A DNA stretch of 64,000 bases from Halorussus marinus (GTDB lineage: Archaea; Halobacteriota; Halobacteria; Halobacteriales; Haladaptataceae), in the NCBI RefSeq assembly GCF_004765795.1, contig NZ_SBIV01000003.1:186001-250000 (forward strand), in the 5' to 3' direction. Positions 45,395 to 55,191 of this stretch are shown in pieces; the first letter of the stretch is position 1, and every line of letters begins with the position of its first letter. A program made the translations under genes and the position numbers. Under the pieces are notes generated by a model that worked only from the letters and a program-made list of their open reading frames with translations, did not search any database and had not been told where the DNA came from.

Positions 45395-46543
45395 TCACGC
45401 GACGTTCCGCTCGACGAGCGCCTCGCCGTCCTCGAAGCGACGGCTCGACAGCGGGTCGACGTCCACCAGCGACGCCGCACCGTCGACGCAGAGTTCGGCG
45501 ACGATCTGTCCGGTCGCCGGCGCGTGCTGGAAGCCGTGACCGGAGAACCCCGCCGCGGTGACGAGGCCGGGGCGGGTCTCCTCGACGATCGGGTGGTGGT
45601 CGGGCGTGACCGCGTACAGCCCGGCCCACCCGCGCCGGATGCGCGAGTCGCCGTCGAAGTACGTCGTCCAGTCGGCGGCGCGCTCGACAGCGGTCGCCGC
45701 CCAGTCGATGTCCAACGACTCCGAGTAGGCGTCCGGGTCCACGTCGGGGTCGGCCTCGTCGAACTGGCCGCCGACGAGCGCGGCGCCGTCGCGCTCGGGG
45801 CGGAAGTACGATCCCGTCTGGAGGTCGATGGTCAGCGGGACGTCCTCGGGAACCGATCGGGTGGGCTCGACCACCGCGATCTGGCGCCGGCGCGGGGCGA
45901 TCGGGAGGTCGACGCCGGCCAGTTCGGCGACCTCGCCCGCCCACGCGCCGGCCGCGTTGACGACGAACGTCCCGTCGATCCGCCCGTCGTCGGTGTCGAC
46001 GCCCGTCACCGCGTCGCCGTCGGTGCGGACGTCGGTGACCGCGGTCCCGGTCCGCACGTCGACGCCGGCCTCGCGGGCGGCCTCGGCGTACCCCTGGACC
46101 GCGAGGTTCGGGTCCGCGAACCCGTCGGCGCCGTTGTACGTCGCGGCGACGAACCGGTCGTCGATCAGTCCGGGACAGCGCTCGCGGGCCGTCGCCGGAT
46201 CGAGATACTCGGTGTCGACCCCGAGGTCGTTTTGCATCGCGACGTCCTCGCGGAACCGCTCTGCGGTCGCCTCCGTCCGGGCCACGAAGAGGTACCCCGA
46301 CTTCCGGTAGGCGATGTCGACGCCGAACCGCTCGGCGAAGTCGTCCCACACCGCCCGGCTCGCGACCGAGAGTTCGACGTTGACCCGGGTCGAGAACTGG
46401 CTCCTGATGCCGCCCGCCGATCGGGCTGTCGATCCCATCCCGAGCGACCCCTTCTCGAGGAGCGTCACGTCCGCGCCCGCCTGAGCGAGCGAGTACGCCG
46501 ACGACAGGCCGACGATCCCGCCTCCGACGACGACGGCGTCCAT
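45395..46543 (-). CDS. FAD-dependent oxidoreductase (DAO family, sarcosine/D-amino acid oxidase type)
   Basis: 382 aa. It opens with the FAD-binding VVVGGGIVGLSSAYSLAQAG (4-23), then VTLLEKGSLGMGSTARSAGGI (26-46), typical of DAO-family oxidases. The C-terminal ITAAGFSGHGFQHAPATG-like segment (LVTAAGFSGHGFQHAP) closes the flavin site. Likely substrates are small amines or N-methyl amino acids such as sarcosine or dimethylglycine; not resolvable here. ATG at 46543 with TATA-like AGACTTATTTCG about 30 nt upstream on the minus strand; a longer frame upstream overlaps the divergent gene and is rejected. Divergent to a methyltransferase 100 nt away. Confidence 0.87.
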   Translation of the reverse strand: MDAVVVGGGIVGLSSAYSLAQAGADVTLLEKGSLGMGSTARSAGGIRSQFSTRVNVELSVASRAVWDDFAERFGVDIAYRKSGYLFVARTEATAERFREDVAMQNDLGVDTEYLDPATARERCPGLIDDRFVAATYNGADGFADPNLAVQGYAEAAREAGVDVRTGTAVTDVRTDGDAVTGVDTDDGRIDGTFVVNAAGAWAGEVAELAGVDLPIAPRRRQIAVVEPTRSVPEDVPLTIDLQTGSYFRPERDGAALVGGQFDEADPDVDPDAYSESLDIDWAATAVERAADWTTYFDGDSRIRRGWAGLYAVTPDHHPIVEETRPGLVTAAGFSGHGFQHAPATGQIVAELCVDGAASLVDVDPLSSRRFEDGEALVERNVA

Positions 46544-46643
46544 GTCGGCTACAACTGCCCGGCGGAGCGAAATAAGTCTACCGTCGCCGGGGTCGACGCG
46601 GCGTTTCGAACCCGTTTTGTCCGTGGCGCGTCTCGCGGCGAGT

Positions 46644-47324
46644 ATGAGCGTCCGCGAGGAGTTCGACGACTGGGCGGCCGAGGGCCGCGACAAGGGGATG
46701 GAAGACCGCCACTGGCACACCGCCAAGTACGCGCTGGCCCGGATGCCGGTCGAGGCCGGCGACGTCGTCCTCGATCTGGGCACGGGGAGCGGGTACGCCG
46801 CCCGCGCGCTCCGGGACACCAAAGGGGCGGGTCGGGCCTACGGGCTCGACGGCTCCCCGGAGATGGCGCACAACGCCGACGGGTACACCGACGACCGGCG
46901 GGTCGGGTTTCTGGTGGGGGACTTCGACCACTTGCCGTTCGCCGACGACAGCGTCGACCACGTCTTCTCGATGGAGGCGTTCTACTACGCCAACGACCCC
47001 CGCGAGACCCTCGCGGAGATACGGCGCGTGCTCGCCCCCGGTGGCACCTTCTTCTGTGCGGTGAACTACTACGAGGAGAACGTCCACTCTCACGGCTGGC
47101 AGGACAACATCGACGTCGAGATGACCCGCTGGAGCGCCCGGGAGTACCGCGAGGCGTTCCGCGACGCCGGTCTGCACGTCGCCGAGCAGGACAACGTCCC
47201 GGACCGCGAGATCGAGATCCCCGACGCGAGCGCGTTCCCGACCGACGACTGGGACAGCCGAGCCGCGATGGTCGAGCGCTACCGGGAGCTGGGCACGCTA
47301 CTCACTGTCGGCGTCGCGCCCTGA
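46644..47324 (+). CDS. Class I SAM-dependent methyltransferase
   Basis: 226 aa. Motif I VVLDLGTGSGYAARAL (41-56) binds SAM; VGFLVGDFDHLPFADDSVDHVFSMEAFYY carries motifs II-III; LAPGGTFFCAVNYY is post-III. This is the Methyltransf_11 type seen in ubiquinone/menaquinone and small-molecule methylation. The substrate is unknown. It opens with the helix VREEFDDWAAEGRDKGMEDRHWHTAKY, a cap likely covering the substrate. Promoter candidate CCGTTTTGTCC about 30 nt before the ATG. Its end is convergent with the DUF1684 gene, 49 nt away. Confidence 0.88.
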   Translation: MSVREEFDDWAAEGRDKGMEDRHWHTAKYALARMPVEAGDVVLDLGTGSGYAARALRDTKGAGRAYGLDGSPEMAHNADGYTDDRRVGFLVGDFDHLPFADDSVDHVFSMEAFYYANDPRETLAEIRRVLAPGGTFFCAVNYYEENVHSHGWQDNIDVEMTRWSAREYREAFRDAGLHVAEQDNVPDREIEIPDASAFPTDDWDSRAAMVERYRELGTLLTVGVAP

Positions 47325-47373
47325 CCGCCGGTCGGTCCGGTTCCCGCGTCAGTCGCCGGGCCCCGACGCCCGA

Positions 47374-47928
47374 TCAGTCGTCGCGCTCGCCCGCCCGGAC
47401 CTCGGTTTCGAGCCAGTTCTCCTCGGGCGCGAGCGGGCAGGCGAACGTCTCGCTGTAGGCGCAAAACGGCGAGTACGCGAGGTTGAAATCGACCGTGATC
47501 TCCGAGCCGTCCTGCAAGTCGCCTTCGGTCTCGAACTCCATGTACCGGCCGCCCTGGTAGGTCTGTTGGCCCGTGGTCTTGTCCCGAAACGGGACGAAAA
47601 GCCCCTCCTGCTGGTCGCGGGTGTACGCCGCGAGCTCGTGGTCCTCGCCGCCCAACTCGAACCGGAGGGTCGCCACCCGGAGATACCGCTGGGGCGCGCC
47701 CGCGCTCACGTCCATCTCGACCGGGTCGGGCTCGTCGTGGGTCTCGACGGTCGCGGTCACCCGGTAGTCGGGGTCGGGCGCGAAGTACTCGAGGCCCTCG
47801 AAGCCCTCGCGCTCCTCGGGCGGGATCGGCGACTGGGGGTGGTCGCCGAAGAAGTCGTCTTTCTCCGCGCGGTGGGACTCCAGTTCCTCGCGCCACTGGT
47901 CGGCGTCGAAGTTCGGGGCGTCGCTCAT
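47374..47928 (-). CDS. DUF1684 family protein
   Basis: 184 aa. The C-terminal YSPFCAYSETFACPLAPEENWL is the family's signature, with two cysteines and an ExNWL end. The N-terminal WREELESHRAEKDDFF and SPIPPEEREGFEGLEYF are also typical. The middle folds as a beta-sheet (YRVTATVETHDE, RYLRVATLRFEL). No activity is established for the family. The ATG at 47928 is supported by a TATA-like CGTTACCC about 30 nt upstream on the minus strand. Confidence 0.85.
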   Translation of the reverse strand: MSDAPNFDADQWREELESHRAEKDDFFGDHPQSPIPPEEREGFEGLEYFAPDPDYRVTATVETHDEPDPVEMDVSAGAPQRYLRVATLRFELGGEDHELAAYTRDQQEGLFVPFRDKTTGQQTYQGGRYMEFETEGDLQDGSEITVDFNLAYSPFCAYSETFACPLAPEENWLETEVRAGERDD

Positions 47929-48006
47929 GGACGACGGTAGTCGGTCGCGCCGGGTAACGGTTTGCATCGGCGCGTCGGGTCGGCCCCGATCGGACCGCGA
48001 GCCCGG

Positions 48007-48456
48007 CTACTCGTCGGCGTCGGTCTTCACGACGATCGCGGGCCGGGTCGTCAGCCTGAGCACGCGGTCGGTGATGCTCCCGAGGAGCGCCCGGTACTCG
48101 GCGGGCCGGCGCTTCGTCCCGAGCACGACGGCGTCCGCGTCGTTGGCGTCGCCGTACTCGATGATGGTCTCGACCGGGTCCCCGTGTTCGAGCGCGTCGA
48201 CGACCTCGACGTCCGCGCGGTCGGCCTCGGCCCGGATTCGGTCGAGGGTCTCGCGCCCGCGCTCTTCGAGGCCGTGCTCCGGGCCCTCGGAGCCGTCGAC
48301 GTACTCGTCGCCGCTGTACGCCGTGTACACGCTGTCGTCGACGACGTAGAGCGCGTGGAGGACGGCGTCGTGGGCGGCCGCGAGGTCGATCGCGTGGGAC
48401 TCGGCGTTCTCGGACGCGACGGTGCCGTCGGTCGCGAGCAGGATCGTCTCGTACAT
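48007..48456 (-). CDS. Universal stress protein
   Basis: 149 aa. ETILLATDGTVASENAESHAIDLA and AVVLGTKRRPAEYRALLGSITDRVLRLTTRPAIVVK give a UspA fold with a partial ATP loop: the canonical G-x2-G-x9-G(S/T) is present only as G...GSIT, so nucleotide binding is uncertain. UspA proteins dimerise and are involved in stress response or regulation. Minus-strand CCTTATCTG (48481-48489) lies 25-33 nt before the ATG. It is divergent from the helicase gene. Confidence 0.9.
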   Translation of the reverse strand: MYETILLATDGTVASENAESHAIDLAAAHDAVLHALYVVDDSVYTAYSGDEYVDGSEGPEHGLEERGRETLDRIRAEADRADVEVVDALEHGDPVETIIEYGDANDADAVVLGTKRRPAEYRALLGSITDRVLRLTTRPAIVVKTDADE

Positions 48457-48480
48457 ACGAGCGATAGTTCGTCCGACCGC

Positions 48481-48489
48481 CAGATAAGG
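48481..48489 (-). promoter_or_regulatory. TATA box of the universal stress protein gene
   Basis: CCTTATCTG on the minus strand, 25-33 nt before the ATG at 48456. Confidence 0.5.
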
Positions 48490-48597
48490 GCTGTCCGCGA
48501 TTCTCACCTTCTGGGACGGCCCGCCGGCCGCCCCGCCGAGGGGCCCGTCGGGGTGCCATCCAAACGTTCAAACCCGACGCCGACCAACCCCGGTCCA

Positions 48598-50949
48598 GTG
48601 ACCGCCTCCGATTCGTGGCGCGACGTCTTCGGCCACGACGAGCCGTACGACGAGCAAGTCGACGGTATCGAGACCGCCATCGAGACCGGCCGGGACGGCG
48701 GGTTCGCCGTCGTCGAGGGCGCCTGTGGCACCGGCAAGACGATGCTGGCGCTGACCGCCGGGATCGAGCTGGTCCGGGACCCCGACAGCGACTACGACCG
48801 GGTGCTCGTGTTGACCAGCGTCAAGCAACAGCTCCGGCAGTTCGAGGACGACCTCCGGACGATCAACGCGAACCTCCCCGACGGCTACGATCCCGTGACG
48901 GCGCTCACGCTCGTCGGGAAGGCCGACGTCTGCCCGTACAACCGCGAGAACGCGGGCGGGATCGACGACACAAACGTCTACGAGCGCTGTGAGTCTCTCC
49001 GGGAGGACACCCGCGCGATCACCGGCGAGGCCGGCTCGACGACCGCCCGGAACCTCGTCTCGCGCGCCCGAAGCCAGCAGACCGGGCTGGCTGACTCGGG
49101 GGTCTCGGGCGGGGGCGCGACGTACCTCGAAACCGGCGGCGAACCGACGCCGTACCCCCCGGAGATGCCCGAGTACGACGACGTGGAGTACTGTCCGTTC
49201 TACGCCCAGTTCCTCGACGATCTGCCCGACGACGGCGAGCCGGTCGAGGCCGTCCCGTTCGACTTCGACGCGATGGGGCTGATCGACCCCGAGGAGCTGG
49301 TCTCGCTGTCGGTCCAGCACGGCACCTGCCCTCACTCGATGATGGGCGCGGTGCTGGGCCACGCCGAAGTGGTCGTCGGTAACTACTACCACGCGTTCGA
49401 TCCCGTCACCACTGGGGGGTTCACGGGCGCGTTACTCGACGACGCCACGTTCGTGGTCTGCGACGAGGCCCACATGCTCGAACCCCGGGTCCGGGACCTC
49501 GTGAGCGACGCGGTCGGCGACGCGACCCTGCGGGACGCCGAGTCGGAGCTCGGCCGCGTGATCCAGCCCGTACAGTTCGAGGGTCGAGAGAGCCACACCA
49601 CCGCCGACGCAGACCTCGTCCGGGCCGAACTCGAGGACGCCGACGTCTCGCTCTCCGAACTGGAGCGGACCCGAGAGTTCCTCCGGGACCTCCGGGAGGA
49701 ACTGGACCGGCGGGTCACCGCCCACCTCGAACGCGAGCACCGCGGCTGGAAGTCGCGGCTCGCCGACCTCCCCGACGACGAGATCCCGCTCCGGGATCCG
49801 ACCGAGCCGAGCCCCGACGAGATCACCGAGTGGGCCGAGAAAGCGGGGTACCACGACGGCGTCTGGGCGCGCGCCGAGGCCGTCGGGGGCGTCGCCGCCC
49901 GCATCCTGAACGAGGCAGAAGACGACGAGAAAGAGCGCGCCGCCCCGGCCGCCGGGCGCGTGCTCGGCGAGTGGTACCGCAACGACCACGAGCGGTACTT
50001 CCGGGAGATCGAGCTCGAACGGACGTGGAACGACACCGAGCCCGAGTCGTCGTGGCGCCGGGCGTACAACGCCCGGCTCGCGATGCAAAACTGCGTGCCA
50101 AGCGACGCCATCGGCGAGCGCCTCGCGGAGTTCGGCGGCGGCGTGCTGATGAGCGCGACCCTCGAACCCCTCGACGTGTTCGAGGAAGTGACCGGGCTGA
50201 ACCACCTCGAACGCGAGGACGATCGCCCGATCGTCGAGCGAACCTACGGCCTGAACTTCCCGCCGGAGAACCGCGAGAGCTTCGCGGTCGACGCCCCGAA
50301 GTTCACCTACGACAACCGCGGGGCGCCCGGCGAGGAGACCACCGCAAGACGGGCGTACGCCGACGCGCTCCGGGACGTGGCGGCCGGGACCGCGGGCAAC
50401 GTCCTCGTGGGCATGCCCAACTACGCCGAGGCCGAGTGGGCCGCCGACGCGCTCCGGGCGAACCCCCGCGTCGAGAAGGCGGTCCTGCTCGACGAGAGTA
50501 GCGACGACGACACGACCGAGGACCTCAAGGCCGAGTTCTTCGGCGGCGAGCCGAAGGTGCTGGTGACGAGCCTCCGGGGGACCCTCACCGAGGGCGTCGA
50601 CTACCAGGGCGATCGGCTCCGGGCCGCGGTGGTGTGTGGCGTCCCGATCATCAACACCGCGAGCCCCCGGACGAAGGCGGTCCGGACCGCGTACAACCGG
50701 GCGTTCGGCGACGGCTTCGAGTACGCGCTCACCGTCCCCGCCGCCCGGAAGGCCCGGCAGGCGCTCGGGCGGGTGATCCGCGGCCCGGAGGAGGTCGGCG
50801 TCCGCGTGCTCGTCGACTCGCGGTACGCCCGCGACTCGTGGGACAGCGTCCGCAAGTACCTCCCCGAGACCGAGCGCGAGGAGTTCCAGCCGGTGAGTCC
50901 CGACATGCTGTCGCTCGGGATCGAGCGGTTCTGGGACGGGCGGGCCTGA
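48598..50949 (+). CDS. XPD/Rad3-like ATP-dependent DNA helicase with Fe-S domain
   Basis: 783 aa from the GTG at 48598. Walker A GACGTGKTM (41-49) and DEAH box CDEAHML (288-294) define an SF2 helicase. Four cysteines between them, Cys112, Cys131, Cys199 and Cys244, are placed like the Fe-S ligands of XPD/DinG/FancJ helicases. Motif IV-VI parts include GVLMSATLEPLDVF, RGTLTEGVDYQGDRL and ARQALGRVIRG. It unwinds DNA 5' to 3' in repair or replication restart. The Cys-Cys spacings are wider than in XPD, with a long Gly/Ser-rich insert (SDSGVSGGGATYLETGG), so the cluster domain is unusual. A TATA-like GTTCAAACC is about 28 nt before the GTG. Confidence 0.88.
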   Translation: MTASDSWRDVFGHDEPYDEQVDGIETAIETGRDGGFAVVEGACGTGKTMLALTAGIELVRDPDSDYDRVLVLTSVKQQLRQFEDDLRTINANLPDGYDPVTALTLVGKADVCPYNRENAGGIDDTNVYERCESLREDTRAITGEAGSTTARNLVSRARSQQTGLADSGVSGGGATYLETGGEPTPYPPEMPEYDDVEYCPFYAQFLDDLPDDGEPVEAVPFDFDAMGLIDPEELVSLSVQHGTCPHSMMGAVLGHAEVVVGNYYHAFDPVTTGGFTGALLDDATFVVCDEAHMLEPRVRDLVSDAVGDATLRDAESELGRVIQPVQFEGRESHTTADADLVRAELEDADVSLSELERTREFLRDLREELDRRVTAHLEREHRGWKSRLADLPDDEIPLRDPTEPSPDEITEWAEKAGYHDGVWARAEAVGGVAARILNEAEDDEKERAAPAAGRVLGEWYRNDHERYFREIELERTWNDTEPESSWRRAYNARLAMQNCVPSDAIGERLAEFGGGVLMSATLEPLDVFEEVTGLNHLEREDDRPIVERTYGLNFPPENRESFAVDAPKFTYDNRGAPGEETTARRAYADALRDVAAGTAGNVLVGMPNYAEAEWAADALRANPRVEKAVLLDESSDDDTTEDLKAEFFGGEPKVLVTSLRGTLTEGVDYQGDRLRAAVVCGVPIINTASPRTKAVRTAYNRAFGDGFEYALTVPAARKARQALGRVIRGPEEVGVRVLVDSRYARDSWDSVRKYLPETEREEFQPVSPDMLSLGIERFWDGRA

Positions 50950-50967
50950 CCGACCGCCCGGCGACCG

Positions 50968-52022
<1,055 letters not shown>

Positions 52023-52026
<4 letters not shown>

Positions 52027-52143
52027 GCCTCCCACCTCCGGCGTCTGTCGGCGGTCGAACCCGCGTTCGACCGCCGACGAACGCCTCCCACGTCCGGAGG
52101 CCTTCGGACCTCGCGTCGCGAGCCCCTCACGCCTCCCACCTCC
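52023..52143. repeat. Palindrome-rich insertion between thiP and thiQ with repeated junctions
   Basis: The 17-mer TCACGCCTCCCACCTCC occurs at 52023-52039 and again at 52127-52143; a partial third copy, ACGCCTCCCACGTCC, lies at 52081-52095. Between the copies are a perfect 14-bp stem with CCGC loop (52047-52078), a 9-bp-arm palindrome with one G-T pair (52092-52109) and the 13-nt palindrome CTCGCGTCGCGAG (52110-52122). On the minus strand each outer copy contains Shine-Dalgarno, GTG and TGA, so the thiP end and thiQ start both stay intact. Confidence 0.8.
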
Positions 52144-53920
52144 CGCCGAGTCGGTCGATGACCACGAAGCTCAGGCTGGTCACCGCAAGCAACACCGTCC
52201 CCATCGCGGTGGCGGGCCCGAGCGTCCGGTTGCCGATGTAGCGCTCGACGGCGACTGGCATCGTGTAGCTGGAGCTTCCGGTGGCCAAAATCACCGTCGA
52301 ATCGAACTCGCCGATGGAGATGGCGAACGCGAACGCCGCGCCCGCCGCGACGCCCGAGGCCACCAGCGGCAGTTCGACGTCGATCAGCGCCCGGACTCGG
52401 CTGGCGCCGAGCGCGCGCGCCGACTCGACCATAGAGCGGTCGAGGCCGCCGAGAAGCGGCGAGACGTTCCGGACCACGAACGGGTAGGCCGCGACCGCGT
52501 GGGCCGCGACGATGGCGGTCGGGCCGGCGATCTGGAGCCGGTGGCCCCACACCTCGACGCCGAACACCAGCCCGCGGAGCATCCCGAGCCCGACGACCAC
52601 GCCGCTGACCGCGAGCGGCGCCATCGCGGCGGCGTCGGCGAGCCGTTCGGCCCGGCCGCTCCGGGTCGTCAGCACCGAGACGGTCACGCCCATCGGGAGC
52701 GCGACCGCGAGCGCGGCCGCCCCGAACAGCAGGGAGTTGCGCACCGCGACCCCGGGTTTCGTCTGGAACGACGCGCCGGTGGCCTGCCGTTCGAGCAGGA
52801 ACTGGTAGTACTGGAGGGTGAACCCCTGGGGCCCGGTGAGGCTCTCGGCGACCATGCTGGCGAGCGGGCCGAGGAACACGACCGCGACGACGCCCGCGTA
52901 GGCGGCTACGCCGACGCGCTCGGCGAGCGCTCCCGCCGAGGGGGTTTCGGGAACGAGTCGCTTTCGGGCCGGCGGGTTCGCGGCCCGGCTCCCGCCCGAC
53001 TGGCTCGACTCGTACCGGAGGTAGGCGTAGGTCAGCGCGAGCGAGAGGACGGTCTCGACGACCGCGAGCGTCGCGGCCTCGGCGTAGTCGAGTTGCTGGA
53101 CCAGCGAGTACACCCACACCTCCACCGTCGCGAGCTGGAACCCACCGAGCGCGAGCACGATGGGAAACGACATGAACGTGAAGACGAACGTGAGTAAGGC
53201 GCCGGTCAGCACCGCGGGCAACAACTGCGGGACGAGCACGTCGAGGAACGCCCGGCGCGGACTCGCCCCGAGCGACCGGGCGGTCTCGACGGTCCGGGCG
53301 TCGACGCTCTCCCACGCGGCGGTCGTCACGCGGGCCACGAGCGGCGCGTTGTAGAAGGCGTGGGCGACCACGATGGCTTCGAGGGTAAAGAGGAGGTTCA
53401 CCCGCCCCAGTCCGAACCGGGCGAGCAGGTCGTTGAGCGGCCCCGCCGACCCGAAGAAGGCGACGAAGCCGATGGCGACCATGATCGAGGGCAGGACGAA
53501 CGGGAGGATGGTGAGCGACCGCACCGTCCGGCGACCCGGGAACTCGTAGCGGGCGAGGACGTACGCGCCGGGGAGCCCGAGCGCGACGCTGGCGAGCGTC
53601 GAGAGGGCGGCCTGGTACGCGGTGAACCCGAACCGCCCGAGGGGCGTGTCGGCCGCGACCGCCCCGACCGAACCGAAGTCGCCGGCGAACACCGCCGCGA
53701 GCGGGCCGAAGTAGAAGGGGTCTTCGAGCACCTCACGGACGACGTCGAGGCTCCAGGCGTCGCCGATCCGGACGGCGTCGGCGAACACGGTCAGGACCGG
53801 GTAGTAAAACACCACGAGCAGGACCGCCGCAGTCGCGACGCCGAGCGCCCCCAGCGCGTGGCGCTCGGCCGTCGACGCGCGGCGTCCGAGCCAGCCCCCG
53901 ACCCCGTCGCGTCGGCTCAC
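52127..53920 (-). CDS. thiP: ABC transporter permease, fused double-domain (thiamine type)
   Basis: 597 aa, two six-helix permease halves in one chain. Each half has the EAA loop that docks with the ATPase: SLGASPRRAFLDVLVPQLLPA in the first, ALGASRVRALIDVELPLVASG in the second. This double arrangement is typical of FbpB/ThiP-type importers. The gene starts with GTG at 53920, 6 nt after the binding-protein gene, and ends at the edge of the palindromic insertion that separates it from thiQ. Iron or sulfate transport is the main alternative to thiamine. Confidence 0.9.
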   Translation of the reverse strand: MSRRDGVGGWLGRRASTAERHALGALGVATAAVLLVVFYYPVLTVFADAVRIGDAWSLDVVREVLEDPFYFGPLAAVFAGDFGSVGAVAADTPLGRFGFTAYQAALSTLASVALGLPGAYVLARYEFPGRRTVRSLTILPFVLPSIMVAIGFVAFFGSAGPLNDLLARFGLGRVNLLFTLEAIVVAHAFYNAPLVARVTTAAWESVDARTVETARSLGASPRRAFLDVLVPQLLPAVLTGALLTFVFTFMSFPIVLALGGFQLATVEVWVYSLVQQLDYAEAATLAVVETVLSLALTYAYLRYESSQSGGSRAANPPARKRLVPETPSAGALAERVGVAAYAGVVAVVFLGPLASMVAESLTGPQGFTLQYYQFLLERQATGASFQTKPGVAVRNSLLFGAAALAVALPMGVTVSVLTTRSGRAERLADAAAMAPLAVSGVVVGLGMLRGLVFGVEVWGHRLQIAGPTAIVAAHAVAAYPFVVRNVSPLLGGLDRSMVESARALGASRVRALIDVELPLVASGVAAGAAFAFAISIGEFDSTVILATGSSSYTMPVAVERYIGNRTLGPATAMGTVLLAVTSLSFVVIDRLGGRWEA

Positions 53921-53926
53921 GTCGGG

Positions 53927-55093
53927 TCAGTTGCTCGCGATCTGGCGCGCCCAGTCGTCGACCCACTCGTCGAGGTTGCCCGCCAGCTCCTCGTAGGTGA
54001 ACGTGACCGGCTCGTCGGGGATCTTGGCGTACTCGGCGAACTCCTCGGGGAGTTCGGCCCAGTCGGTCGCGGGGAACTGGACGTTCCGGACCGCGATCTC
54101 GCCCTGTGCCTCCGCCGACAGCACGAAGTCCATGAACGCGTCGGCGAGCTCGGGCACGTCGGTGTCGGCGAACTTCGCCATCCCCTCGGGGTTGGCGTAC
54201 CCCTGGTCGTCGAGGAACGAGACCTGGTGTTTCTCCAGATCCTGATCGTAGCGGTTGGCGTACACCTGATCGGTCGAGTACGAGACCACCATCGGCGCCT
54301 CGCCCTCCTCCCACGCGGTGTAGGCGTCGTCCCACGACCCGAGGATCGTGACGTCGTTGTCCACCAGCTGTTTCCAGTAGTCGAGATACTCGTCCTCGCC
54401 GCGGTTGTGGACCGTCCACAGCAAGAACGCCCGACCGGTCGCGGCCGACTGGGCGTTCTGGACGATGAGATCGCCCGCGTACTCGTCGGTCGTGAGCGCG
54501 TCGAACGTCTCGGGGTCGTCGGTCTCGGTGCCGTCGTAGACGAGGCTGATGTAGCCGGTGTCGTAGGGGATCGCGCGCTGTTGGGGGTCGAACTTCAGAT
54601 CGTCGTCGACGTGGCCGTAGTTGTCGAGGGCGTCGGCGCTCGACGCGAACAGCGATCGGTCGCCGAGCTTCTCGTCGATCCGGATGAGATGGTCGACGTT
54701 CGCCCCCACGTACACGTCGGCGTCGATGTCGACGCCCTGTGTCCGACGCTGGATGTAGTAGTTCATCTCGTTGTCGGGGGTCGCCCACTCGATCGTCACG
54801 TCGGGGTGGCGCTCCTCGAACGTCTCCTTGAGCCACGGCCCGGGCGAGGAGCTGGGGGCATCGACGAACGAGCTGTAGGTCGCGACCGTCAGCGTTCCGC
54901 TCAGCCCGTCGTCGCTCTCGGTGGTGGTCTCCTCGGTCGTCTCGGTCGTCTCGGTCGTCTCCGTGGCCTCGGTCGTCGTCTCGGTGGTGGTCTCTTCGGT
55001 CGTGGTCGTCGCCTGCTCGCCGGTTCCGGTACAGCCCGCGAGGCCGATCAGCGACCCCGCCGCGCCGCTTTTGAGGAACGTGCGTCGTTTCAT
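53927..55093 (-). CDS. thiB: ABC transporter substrate-binding lipoprotein (thiamine type)
   Basis: 388 aa. A Tat signal (MKRRTFLKSG) is followed by the lipobox LAGC with Cys21. Residues 29-60 are a Thr/Glu-rich stalk. The binding domain then reads LTVATYSSFVDAPSS and SPGPWLKETFEERHPDV, close to the thiamine-binding protein TbpA; later YVGANVDHLIRIDEKLGDRSLF and WARQIASN. It captures substrate outside the cell for ThiP-ThiQ. Thiamine is inferred from family resemblance. ATG at 55093; a GTG at 55111 is less likely because CCTAAGTATC on the minus strand sits about 28 nt before the ATG. It is divergent from a membrane protein gene. Confidence 0.87.
   Translation of the reverse strand: MKRRTFLKSGAAGSLIGLAGCTGTGEQATTTTEETTTETTTEATETTETTETTEETTTESDDGLSGTLTVATYSSFVDAPSSSPGPWLKETFEERHPDVTIEWATPDNEMNYYIQRRTQGVDIDADVYVGANVDHLIRIDEKLGDRSLFASSADALDNYGHVDDDLKFDPQQRAIPYDTGYISLVYDGTETDDPETFDALTTDEYAGDLIVQNAQSAATGRAFLLWTVHNRGEDEYLDYWKQLVDNDVTILGSWDDAYTAWEEGEAPMVVSYSTDQVYANRYDQDLEKHQVSFLDDQGYANPEGMAKFADTDVPELADAFMDFVLSAEAQGEIAVRNVQFPATDWAELPEEFAEYAKIPDEPVTFTYEELAGNLDEWVDDWARQIASN
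54914..55009 (-). repeat. Low-complexity Thr/Glu stalk coding region in thiB
   Basis: Encodes about 32 residues made almost only of Thr and Glu (TTTTEETTTETTTEATE). Short ACC/GAG repeats on the coding strand could slip. A likely O-glycosylated spacer between the lipid anchor and the binding domain. Confidence 0.75.
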
Positions 55094-55191
55094 TACCCGG
55101 TGATTGCACACAGTGATACTTAGGTGGCGCGGTCCTCGGCTCTCGCGTCCCCCGCCGAACGTATTTGTCCCCGCGCCGTCACGTATCGGGT

